DNA of 17,139 nt, taken from positions 1-17,139 of the forward strand of contig CAZVQC010000028.1 in assembly GCA_964629225.1 (NCBI GenBank), given 5' to 3'. Position numbers and translations under genes: made by a program. The notes beneath the pieces were generated by a model, which had not been told where the DNA came from, did no database searches, and saw nothing but the letters and a program-made list of their open reading frames with translations. Source of the DNA: RUG14199 sp964629225 (GTDB lineage: Bacteria > Bacillota > Clostridia > Oscillospirales > CAG-272). Shown piece after piece: positions 1-6,811 of this stretch (position 1 is its first letter; each line of letters opens with the position of its first letter).

Positions 1-2
1 GC

Positions 3-1049
3 ATTGAACTTGATGAGAGCGAGCTTGGCGATATTGAGTCCATTCTATCACAGATAGAGTCCTCTTCAGTATCCAACGGTTGTACCGTTGCTGAACTCTA
101 CGGCGACGATACCGGAATGACCGATCTTACCGTCATCAGAAGTTACTTTGAAAAATACTTCCTCGCAAACAAGGCCTATGAGCAACTACGTGAAACTTAC
201 GAATTCACAGACGAGGAGATAGACGAGGAATTCAAAAGGGATCCGAGGTACGGACTTGTCACCTACCTCGCATTCACCTTTGAATCAAACGGTGAGGACA
301 TCACCGTGGACACGGTGAAAACAAGAGGAGATGACATCGCCTCCGCAACAAGTGAAGCGGAATTCATCGAAAAAGCTAAGGACTGCTATGAAAACGTAGT
401 CACCGCAAATAAGGACGACGCCGGACCGTTCGATGCGGATAGTCTCAAAAACAAGAACGTTCCCTACTCCGAGGGTACCGAGTATCTGGATTGGATGTTC
501 GGCGGAGCAAAAGTCGGAGATGCGAAGGCTATCTATTCATCCGACGGGGTCTCCTGCACGGTCTACTATCTCATCTCAGCCCCCACCGAGATGGAATACG
601 ACACGAAGAGCGTCCGTCATATCCTGTTCCAGTCCACATCCTACTCAAGCATTGAAGAATGCAAAAACAAGGCTCTTGCAGTCCTTGACGAATTCAACGC
701 CAATCCCACTTCAGAACACTTTTCAGAGCTTGTAAAAAAGTACTCCGAGGACACCGCCTCTGTTGAGACCGGCGGTCTTTACGAGAACATCAGATTCGAT
801 CAGACAGTTGCGGATTTTGAAAACTGGGCATTTGACGAGGCTCGCAAGCCCGGAGACACGGGACTTGTCCTCTCCTCCTTCGGCTACCACATAATGTACT
901 TTGTCGGAAACGGCATTCACGTTGCCGAAGGTCATGAGAAAGCGGAGAGTGCTCTCGTAGCGGCAAAATACGCCGCCGATCACGAAGCTTTGGAAGCAAA
1001 ATACCCGGTGACCGTCAACGACACGGCCTTTAGAACCATCGACAAATAA
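3..1049 (+). CDS. Parvulin-type peptidyl-prolyl isomerase / foldase, 5' truncated
   Basis: The reading frame is open from the first bases of the window, so the gene starts upstream; the ATG at 117 is internal. The visible part is 348 residues. About residues 199-302 form a PpiC/rotamase domain: it opens with the hallmark segment SVRHILF, contains FSELVKKYSED and GGLYENI, and ends with GYHIMYFVG. The preceding part is acidic and charged, like the chaperone-type N-terminal region of PrsA/SurA-like foldases. Such proteins isomerise prolyl bonds and help exported proteins fold outside the membrane. No signal peptide or lipobox can be seen because the N-terminus lies outside the window, so export is inferred from the family. 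The gene ends 15 nt before a strong terminator. Family assignment is good; calling it prsA specifically is not justified. Confidence 0.85.
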   Translation: MELDESELGDIESILSQIESSSVSNGCTVAELYGDDTGMTDLTVIRSYFEKYFLANKAYEQLRETYEFTDEEIDEEFKRDPRYGLVTYLAFTFESNGEDITVDTVKTRGDDIASATSEAEFIEKAKDCYENVVTANKDDAGPFDADSLKNKNVPYSEGTEYLDWMFGGAKVGDAKAIYSSDGVSCTVYYLISAPTEMEYDTKSVRHILFQSTSYSSIEECKNKALAVLDEFNANPTSEHFSELVKKYSEDTASVETGGLYENIRFDQTVADFENWAFDEARKPGDTGLVLSSFGYHIMYFVGNGIHVAEGHEKAESALVAAKYAADHEALEAKYPVTVNDTAFRTIDK

Positions 1050-1063
1050 TATCAAATGACGTT

Positions 1064-1086
1064 GCCCCGCTTCGGCGGGGCTTTTT
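1064..1086 (+). terminator. Rho-independent terminator of the foldase gene
   Basis: A perfect 7-bp stem (GCCCCGC / GCGGGGC) closes on a TTCG tetraloop and is followed by five T. It begins 15 nt after the foldase stop. The convergent flippase gene ends only 4 nt past the T-run. Read from the minus strand the hairpin lacks a T-tract, so it is a poorer terminator for that gene. Confidence 0.93.
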
Positions 1087-1089
1087 CCG

Positions 1090-2685
1090 TCAAAATGAAA
1101 CGCTTTTATTCTTTGCATCTGTCCCTTTTCTTTTTGCAAGGAACTTTGAAGGGACTACTCTGCCGACGGCACCGAAAGCAACGGAGAACAGAATGTAAAG
1201 CGCCGCCGACACCGCAACGGTGACGGAGAGTTTTCCCTCCTCCGTGCAAATGAGGCGGGCAAAGAGCACCGCCGCCGAGATCGAAAAGATCGGAAGTATT
1301 ATCCATTTCAAGTACCGGATCTTGATACCGGTGACCTTGAGAAGCCTCATGATACTGAGGGAGGCATTGACTATCTCGCTTATCACCGTCAGTGCAATGT
1401 AACCGTCAATACCGAATTTCGGCACGAGAACGGTCACAAGCACAAGACACAAAGCGGAGTCTACCACGTTGACCTTCATACAGAATACCTGCTCTCCAAG
1501 ACCCTTGAGCATCCCATCCACTGCCGAATCAAGATACATCACAGGGATCAGCACCGATATCAACCGAAGCTGTCTTGCCGCCTCCTCACTCTCATAGATC
1601 CCGATTCCAAATGCTCTTGAAAAGGCCAAAAACACCCCTGCAACTCCAAGTGAAAAGAACAGGGATATCCTAAAGACCTTCTCACCGATGCGACGGGCTC
1701 TGTCCATGTTTCCGAGAGCCGCACACTCAGAAAGCTCCGGAACCAGCAGTGATGAGAAAGCGTAGAGTACCGCCGAGGGAAAGAGGATAAGAGGCATCAC
1801 CATGCCGTGAAGAACTCCGTAGGCCGAGAGAGCCTCTGATCTACTCATACCGTAGGCGGCAAGACAGACGGGAATGGCAAGATGCTCGGCGGTCAAAAGC
1901 CCCTGCCTTGCGTATGAGCCCACAGCCACGGGAAGTGCGAGGGATGCCACGTCACGAAACGAACAAAAAAACTTGCCCGAACACCGTCCTCCGCTTTTTG
2001 GCGTTCTGTCTCCTCCGCTCTTATCGGTAATAAAAAATAAAAAGGAAGAAATGAGGGATGCTCCCTCAGCCAAAGCACCTCCTCCTACAATGGCAAGGCA
2101 GGCGTACTCCAGCCCCTGCGGTGCAAGAAGAAGCAGTCCCAATGTTATAATGAATATTTTTGCACCCTGCTCAAGCACCGAAACAGCGGCGTTCTTAAAC
2201 ACCTTCCTAACACCGGTAAAATATCCGGCAAGAGCCGAGGACACCGACACCGCCGGCAAACTGAGAGCAAAAGCCTTCAGGGACAGCACCGTTCTCTCAT
2301 CCTTGAGAATGTTAGTACCGATCGCTCCGGAGCCGAAAAACACCCCTGCCGCCGTGGGAACGGAAAAAAGAAGGCAGTAGAGGACCGCTTTTTTCAGCAC
2401 TGCCTTCAAAAGCACCGACGTATCGGTGCATTCCGATCTCTCCGCCCTTGCGTAGATCTCGGAGACGAGTTTGACAACGGCAAGGTTGATACCGGAAGTG
2501 GCAAGGGTCACACACAGCCCGTAAACGCCGGTCACCAAGGTAAAAAGCCCCATGCACTCCTCTCCCACCCGTAGAGAGATGAACGCATTGAAGCTGACAC
2601 CCACCGCACGCATCACTATGTTGACAAGGGACAAAAGAATCCCGTTGGCAAGGAACAGCTCACTGTTTTTAAGTTTCTTTTTCAA
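1090..2685 (-). CDS. SpoVB-like polysaccharide/lipid flippase (MATE/MOP superfamily)
   Basis: This is a multi-spanning membrane protein of about 531 residues from the TTG start chosen here. The mature part begins with a charged stretch, then a first membrane segment with VNIVMRAVGVSFNAFIS and GEECMGLFTLV. That is the N-terminal pattern of SpoVB and related oligosaccharide exporters, which flip lipid-linked peptidoglycan precursors; SpoVB itself is needed for spore cortex. The frame stays open up to an ATG at 2940, but the extra 85 residues look unlike the family. That ATG also sits between the -35 and -10 of the divergent pyrR promoter. GTG at 2697 is an alternative start; neither it nor TTG 2685 has a strong Shine-Dalgarno. 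With the short start the length matches SpoVB (about 520). A MurJ-like or other polysaccharide exporter role is the alternative. Confidence 0.8.
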   Translation of the reverse strand: MKKKLKNSELFLANGILLSLVNIVMRAVGVSFNAFISLRVGEECMGLFTLVTGVYGLCVTLATSGINLAVVKLVSEIYARAERSECTDTSVLLKAVLKKAVLYCLLFSVPTAAGVFFGSGAIGTNILKDERTVLSLKAFALSLPAVSVSSALAGYFTGVRKVFKNAAVSVLEQGAKIFIITLGLLLLAPQGLEYACLAIVGGGALAEGASLISSFLFFITDKSGGDRTPKSGGRCSGKFFCSFRDVASLALPVAVGSYARQGLLTAEHLAIPVCLAAYGMSRSEALSAYGVLHGMVMPLILFPSAVLYAFSSLLVPELSECAALGNMDRARRIGEKVFRISLFFSLGVAGVFLAFSRAFGIGIYESEEAARQLRLISVLIPVMYLDSAVDGMLKGLGEQVFCMKVNVVDSALCLVLVTVLVPKFGIDGYIALTVISEIVNASLSIMRLLKVTGIKIRYLKWIILPIFSISAAVLFARLICTEEGKLSVTVAVSAALYILFSVAFGAVGRVVPSKFLAKRKGTDAKNKSVSF

Positions 2686-2922
2686 TCCAACACCCACTGA
2701 CAAAGTTACTTCATTATAAAATACTGAAGCGAAGCCCTCCGTATTCCAAGAGAGAAAGCCATTTCGGAAGACAAAGACGGCACAGAAGAAGTCTCCCACC
2801 GCGCGCCCCCCCAACTTCAAAACGGAAAAGATCTCAAAAAGCGGCAAAATACCGTCTTTGAAAAGGCTTTTCCGCCTCAAAACAGAAAAAAACAAAAAAA
2901 TCAGTTTTTTTTGATTTTCCTC

Positions 2923-2951
2923 TTTACAAATCGAATTCAATGTGCTATAAT
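2923..2951 (+). promoter_or_regulatory. Sigma-A promoter of pyrR
   Basis: TTTACA (2923-2928), a 17-bp spacer and TATAAT (2946-2951), with an extended -10 TGC directly before the -10 hexamer. Transcription would begin near 2958 and read through the attenuator leader. The same string TGTGCTATAAT recurs in the typA promoter. Confidence 0.9.
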
Positions 2952-2972
2952 ACTCACGATGAATTTTTAATT

Positions 2973-3057
2973 CGGTACAGAGAGACCGACAAGATTTCAG
3001 AAATACTTGAGCTATTACTGGTTTTTTGCGGTCTTGTCATGTGACAAGACCTTTTTT
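2973..3057 (+). promoter_or_regulatory. PyrR-type transcription attenuator in the pyrR leader
   Basis: The leader has the three parts expected of a PyrR attenuator. A short hairpin at 2973-2988 has stem CGGT/ACCG and loop ACAGAGAG, resembling the GAGAG-containing PyrR binding loop. A terminator follows at 3030-3057: a perfect 10-bp arm GGTCTTGTCA / TGACAAGACC, then six T. Bases 2988-2993 (GACAAG) can pair with 3033-3038 (CTTGTC), or 2983-2988 (AGACCG) with 3029-3034 (CGGTCT), which would form an antiterminator that excludes the terminator. By the known mechanism, UMP-bound PyrR stabilises the first hairpin and so favours termination. Structure is read by eye, without energy calculations. Confidence 0.85.
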
Positions 3058-3086
3058 ATCGCAAAGATCGGTCGTAGGAGGTATCA

Positions 3087-3623
3087 ATGGAATTCAAATC
3101 AAAGATAATGGACGAGGCGGCGGTCGGAAGGTCCCTTGCGAGGATCACCCACGAGATGATCGAAAAGAACAGAGGTCCAGAGGACATCATGCTGGTGGGG
3201 ATAAAGCGCAGAGGTGTTCCCCTTGCCAAGACTTTGGCGGCTAACATAGAAAAGTTCGAAGGCGCTAAGGTGCCGGTGGGATCCATCGACATAACTCTCT
3301 ACAGAGACGACCTTACGGAGACTGTGGAACTGCCGAAGGCATCCGCATCCGATATTCCCTCTCCCGTAACGGACAAGAACGTAATCCTTGTGGACGACGT
3401 CATCTACACCGGCAGAACGGTGAGAGCGGCAATAGAAGCGATCTTCTCCTTCGGACGTCCGAGATCCATCCAACTTGCAGTGCTCATCGACAGGGGGCAC
3501 AGGGAGCTTCCCTTAAGACCCGACTTCGTGGGCAAGAACATACCCACGTCAAACTCCGAGGTAGTCTCGGTGAAGGTGGACGAATACGACGGCGAGACCG
3601 GAGTGTCCATCTACACGCTGTAA
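3087..3623 (+). CDS. pyrR: Bifunctional pyrimidine operon attenuator / uracil phosphoribosyltransferase PyrR
   Basis: The protein is 178 residues, close to the roughly 180 of known PyrR. It has the type I phosphoribosyltransferase signature VILVDDVIYTGRT at 99-111 (acidic pair D103/D104), which binds PRPP. Upstream is the PyrR-like segment IMLVGIKRRGVPLA, and the C-terminal region has the VLIDRGHRELP motif. PyrR binds pyr mRNA when UMP is abundant and causes early termination; many members also make UMP from uracil and PRPP. The start is set by TAGGAGG at 3075-3081, five bases before the ATG. Its own leader carries the matching attenuator, so it is probably autoregulated together with the downstream permease. 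Confidence 0.97.
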   Translation: MEFKSKIMDEAAVGRSLARITHEMIEKNRGPEDIMLVGIKRRGVPLAKTLAANIEKFEGAKVPVGSIDITLYRDDLTETVELPKASASDIPSPVTDKNVILVDDVIYTGRTVRAAIEAIFSFGRPRSIQLAVLIDRGHRELPLRPDFVGKNIPTSNSEVVSVKVDEYDGETGVSIYTL

Positions 3624-3631
3624 AAACGGTT

Positions 3632-3665
3632 ATTATTGCGCACAGCGCATGATAATATTATTTTT
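3632..3665 (+). terminator. Possible weak terminator or processing hairpin between pyrR and the permease gene
   Basis: A stem TGCGC / GCGCA with an ACA loop is extended, past a 2-nt bulge, by ATTAT / ATAAT, and is followed by ATTATTTTT. It lies 8 nt after the pyrR stop. The stem is short and AT-rich at its base, so it may cause only partial termination, letting pyrR and the permease be expressed at different levels, or protect mRNA ends. Confidence 0.4.
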
Positions 3666-3686
3666 AATTGATACGGAGGATATCAC

Positions 3687-5036
3687 ATGAAACTCATTTA
3701 TGGAGTAAAAGACAGACCCAGTTTCGGCAAAGTAATCATCTTCGCTTTCCAGCAGCTTCTCGCAATACTTGCCGCAACAATCGCAGTACCCGCTATCATA
3801 GGTAACGGAATGGACCAGTCAGCAGCTCTCTTCGGAGCAGGCATCGGCACCCTTGTTTACCTTCTTTTCACTAAGTTCAAAAGCCCCGTGTTCCTCGGTT
3901 CCAGCTTCGCATTCATCGGTTCCATGTTGACCGCATTCGCAGGCGCCATCTCCATGCAGGCAGGATACCTCGGACTCATCCTTGGTGCTGCATTCGCAGG
4001 TCTCGTCTACGTTATCATCGCTATCGTAGTTAAGATAGCAGGTGTCAAGTGGATCAACAAGCTGATGCCCGCAGTCGTTATCGGCCCCACAGTTTCCATC
4101 ATCGGTCTCTCCCTCGCAGGCAACGCCGTAGGCGATCTCACAAAGGGTAAGGTGCTCGACGCCGTAACAGGCGAATCCGTCGCTAGCCCCCACATCGCAC
4201 TTCTCTGCGGACTTATCACACTTCTGGTAGTCGTCATCTGCTCCGTATTCGGCAAGAAGATGGCAAAGCTCATCCCCTTTATCTTCGGTATCCTCGCAGG
4301 TTATGCTGCAGCAGCGATCTTCACAGTTATCGGCCTCGCAACCAACAACGCTGCTCTCCAGATAATCGACTTCAACGCATTCTCCAGCATGGGCTTCTTC
4401 CACATTCCCGACTTCACCTTCATCGAAGGTCTCAAGGGTATCAAGGACATCGACGGCAGTTACATAGCAACAATCGCAGTCGCTTACATCCCCGTTGCAT
4501 TCGTAGTATTCGCAGAACACATCGCAGACCACAAGAACCTCTCCTCCATCATTGAAAAAGACCTCCTTGAAGAGCCCGGTCTCCACAGAACTCTTCTCGG
4601 TGACGGTGTCGGCTCCATCGCAGGCACTATCTTCGGCGGATGCCCCAACACCACATACGGCGAGTCCGTCGGTTGCGTAGCTATCACAGGTAACGCTTCC
4701 GTAGTGACCATCCTCGCTACCGCTATCATGGCGATCGTGATATCCTTCTTCGGTCCCTTCGTAACATTCCTCGCATCTATCCCGAACTGCGTAATGGGCG
4801 GCGTTTGCGTCACTCTCTACGGATTCATCGCAGTCTCCGGTCTTAAGATGATCCAGGAAGTTGACCTTGGTGAAAACAAGAACCTCTTCGTAGTCGCAGT
4901 CATCCTGATCTGCGGTATCGGCGGACTTGCAGTAACATTCGGTAAGGTCACCATCACCTCCATCGCTTGCGCGCTCATCCTCGGTATCATCACAAACACC
5001 ATCGTATCCCTCAAGAAGGACGATTCCGCAAAATAA
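3687..5036 (+). CDS. uraA: Uracil/xanthine-type nucleobase permease (NCS2 family)
   Basis: A 449-residue hydrophobic protein with the family's expected fourteen-helix size. The NCS2 substrate-site segments are recognisable: AEHIADH, whose E277 corresponds to the uracil-contacting Glu241 of E. coli UraA, and PNTTYGESVG, whose E326 corresponds to Glu290. Between them runs KDLLEEPGLHRTLLGDGVG, also typical of uracil permeases. The residue aligned with E. coli His245 is D281. It would import uracil with protons across the cytoplasmic membrane. GGAGGA at 3675-3680 sets the start. The gene follows pyrR by 63 nt and so falls under the PyrR leader, which supports uracil over xanthine as substrate. 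Codon choice looks strongly biased (many GCA, ATC, CTC), hinting at high expression. Confidence 0.9.
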   Translation: MKLIYGVKDRPSFGKVIIFAFQQLLAILAATIAVPAIIGNGMDQSAALFGAGIGTLVYLLFTKFKSPVFLGSSFAFIGSMLTAFAGAISMQAGYLGLILGAAFAGLVYVIIAIVVKIAGVKWINKLMPAVVIGPTVSIIGLSLAGNAVGDLTKGKVLDAVTGESVASPHIALLCGLITLLVVVICSVFGKKMAKLIPFIFGILAGYAAAAIFTVIGLATNNAALQIIDFNAFSSMGFFHIPDFTFIEGLKGIKDIDGSYIATIAVAYIPVAFVVFAEHIADHKNLSSIIEKDLLEEPGLHRTLLGDGVGSIAGTIFGGCPNTTYGESVGCVAITGNASVVTILATAIMAIVISFFGPFVTFLASIPNCVMGGVCVTLYGFIAVSGLKMIQEVDLGENKNLFVVAVILICGIGGLAVTFGKVTITSIACALILGIITNTIVSLKKDDSAK

Positions 5037-5063
5037 AAGCGAAAGACCAAAAAGCAAATATCG

Positions 5064-5092
5064 GAACGGACTGCTCGCAGTCCGTTCTTTTT
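5064..5092 (+). terminator. Rho-independent terminator after the uracil permease
   Basis: A perfect 11-bp stem (GAACGGACTGC / GCAGTCCGTTC) with a two-base TC centre, followed by five T. It closes the pyrR-permease unit. Confidence 0.93.
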
Positions 5093-5103
5093 ATCAAATC
5101 CGC

Positions 5104-5132
5104 TTGATTTATGCTCGGATGTGTCGTATAAT
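5104..5132 (+). promoter_or_regulatory. Sigma-A promoter of the dCMP deaminase-rimI-tsaD operon
   Basis: TTGATT (5104-5109), a 17-bp spacer and TATAAT (5127-5132). The predicted start of transcription, near 5139, lies downstream of the in-frame GTG at 5121, so translation cannot begin there; this supports the ATG at 5181. Confidence 0.88.
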
Positions 5133-5180
5133 ATTAGGTGGAAAAATATCGGTCAACGTGACCGCAATGGGAGAACTATC

Positions 5181-5669
5181 ATGGAACGAGTCTCAAAGAT
5201 CAATTACTACCTTGATATAGCAAGGACTGTTTCCGAAAGAAGCACCTGCCTCAGGCGACGATTCGGAGCGATAATCGTCAAAAATGACGTCATCATATCC
5301 ACCGGGTACAACGGCGCCCCCAGAGGACGGAAAAACTGCAGTGACCTTGGCACCTGCTACAGGGATACCTTGGGTATTCCGAGAGGCGAAAGATACGAGC
5401 TTTGCCGCAGTGTTCACGCCGAAGCAAACGCCATCATCGCCGCAGACAGAGAAAAAATGCTGGGATCGACACTCTATATGTGCTGTACCGACCCGAAGAC
5501 CGGAGATATCTTCCCCGGCGTCTGCTCCTGCATGATGTGCAAGAGACTGGTGCTCAATGCGGGTATCGAGACCGTGATAGTGAGTGAGACCGAGAGTGAG
5601 TTCACGATTTACAATGTGAAGGACTGGGTCGAAAATGACGACAGCCTTTCCGGAAAATTCGGATATTGA
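5181..5669 (+). CDS. dCMP deaminase (ComEB-like cytidine/deoxycytidylate deaminase)
   Basis: The protein is 162 residues from ATG 5181, which follows GGGAGA at 5169-5174. An in-frame GTG at 5121 lies inside the promoter and is rejected. The zinc deaminase fold is marked by SVHAEANAI, with zinc ligand H79 and catalytic E81, and by CSCMMC, giving zinc ligands C117 and C120. The residue before the first zinc cysteine is Ser where the family normally has Pro. TGYNGAPRG and CYRDTLGIPRGERYELC are typical of dCMP deaminases. The enzyme turns dCMP into dUMP, feeding thymidylate synthesis; ComEB is the Bacillus name. It is the first gene of an operon with a lipoprotein, rimI and tsaD, and follows the uracil uptake unit. 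Confidence 0.92.
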   Translation: MERVSKINYYLDIARTVSERSTCLRRRFGAIIVKNDVIISTGYNGAPRGRKNCSDLGTCYRDTLGIPRGERYELCRSVHAEANAIIAADREKMLGSTLYMCCTDPKTGDIFPGVCSCMMCKRLVLNAGIETVIVSETESEFTIYNVKDWVENDDSLSGKFGY

Positions 5670-5678
5670 GGTCACAAA

Positions 5679-6335
5679 ATGAAGAAAACTGTTTCAGCCA
5701 TCCTTTGTGTTATCATGCTGGCGCTGCTTCTTTCTGCCTGCACCGGAAATGTCAAGTTCGAGACTGCCGAAAACGGACAACTTATCAACACGAAGACCAA
5801 GGGCACCTTCACCGCCACTCCCGTGGGATACGAGCCTTGCGGTGTGGGAGAACAGTACGGCAGTTTCGGTGAGTTTTCACTGTTCGCTGTGGAGGATCAA
5901 AACGGAAACGCTTTTTCAACCGACGAGTGGCTCACAGAGGAGTACTCCGGTACCGCCACGACCCTCTTTTACGGTGAGGGTGCGGTATTTGCTCCAATTG
6001 AGGAGATGAATCCGGACATCTGCTACATCTGCCTTGAGGATCAGAACGTACTGTCGGTGGCATCCTTCCAAGAAAAGGACGTTATATCCCGTCTTATTAC
6101 TCTGATGAACGAGGGTGAGAAGCATCTTTGGCCCCGTTCCAACGTGAGCGAGTCCTACACGCTGAAATTCTACTCTCAAGACCATCCCCAATACTATTTT
6201 TCGGTCAACTACGTGGTTAGCGAAGAGGGCAACTTCATCCACAGAAGCGGCTATGACGGCTGTGTGGAAATAGGGACCCTGCTAAACGGCTACCTTGAAG
6301 GGATCTCTGCCGCCGGCACGGAAGGCGCTGTCTGA
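5679..6335 (+). CDS. Predicted lipoprotein of unknown function
   Basis: The 218-residue protein has a lipoprotein signal peptide: MKK, a hydrophobic core, then lipobox LLSAC with C21 as the expected lipidation site. The mature part is acidic and soluble-looking, with several aromatic segments and extra cysteines (for example CYICLEDQN). I recognise no domain. It should sit on the outer face of the cytoplasmic membrane. It begins 9 nt after the deaminase stop, and GAGG at 5668-5671 overlaps that stop codon. Its own TGA shares one base with the rimI ATG (TGATG), so the three genes are translationally coupled. The context gives no clear role: its neighbours are cytoplasmic enzymes. Confidence 0.8.
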   Translation: MKKTVSAILCVIMLALLLSACTGNVKFETAENGQLINTKTKGTFTATPVGYEPCGVGEQYGSFGEFSLFAVEDQNGNAFSTDEWLTEEYSGTATTLFYGEGAVFAPIEEMNPDICYICLEDQNVLSVASFQEKDVISRLITLMNEGEKHLWPRSNVSESYTLKFYSQDHPQYYFSVNYVVSEEGNFIHRSGYDGCVEIGTLLNGYLEGISAAGTEGAV

Positions 6336-6811
6336 TGACTGTGGAGATCTTAGCGGCGGGAGCATCTCTTGATGCTGCGGCAGAACTTGAGAGAGAATGC
6401 TTCCCCGATCCCTGGAGCAAAGAGGAGATGGAGGCAGCTCTTCGGAATCCCGCCTTTCACTGCCTTGGAGAAGTTCTGGACGGAGAGCTCGTATCCTACG
6501 TCATGACGTCCACAGCATCCGATGAGTGTGAAATACTGAACATTGCGGTGAAGCCGGAATATCGGCGGCGTGGTATCGGAGAGAATCTTCTGTCAAAGGC
6601 ACTGTCCCGTGCGGAAGAAAAAGGAGCTAAGACCGTCTGGCTTGAAGTCAGGAAGTCAAACGCCCCCGCAAAATCACTTTACGAAAAACTGGGCTTTTCA
6701 AAAGTCGGAACGAGAAAAAATTATTACAGAAAACCGGTGGAGGATGCCGTAATCATGATGAGTCGGCTTCCGCTCCGCCATGGAGACAACGATGCTGATC
6801 CTTGCAATTGA
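6335..6811 (+). CDS. rimI: Ribosomal protein S18 alanine N-acetyltransferase RimI
   Basis: The protein is 158 residues with a single GNAT fold. The acetyl-CoA pocket is RRRGIG at 77-82. The RimI pattern VWLEVRKSNAPAKSLYEKLGF follows, containing E104 and Y116, which correspond to the catalytic Glu and Tyr of E. coli RimI. The RKNYY segment at 128-132 is also characteristic. RimI acetylates the N-terminal alanine of S18 and in some bacteria other targets. It starts within the lipoprotein stop codon and its end overlaps tsaD by 20 nt, a common rimI-tsaD arrangement. The usual partners tsaB and tsaE are absent from this cluster. Confidence 0.92.
   Translation: MTVEILAAGASLDAAAELERECFPDPWSKEEMEAALRNPAFHCLGEVLDGELVSYVMTSTASDECEILNIAVKPEYRRRGIGENLLSKALSRAEEKGAKTVWLEVRKSNAPAKSLYEKLGFSKVGTRKNYYRKPVEDAVIMMSRLPLRHGDNDADPCN

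Noticed and set aside
2713..2718. TATAAT on the minus strand before the SpoVB-like start, considered as a sigma-A promoter
   Set aside because: No -35 hexamer is found at 16-18 bp. It is mentioned under the start-site finding but not listed as a promoter.
3819..5057. A 412-codon open frame on the minus strand opposite the permease gene
   Set aside because: Its product is acidic and cysteine-rich low-complexity sequence of the kind produced by reading biased codons antisense. The plus-strand protein is a clear NCS2 permease with its own Shine-Dalgarno.
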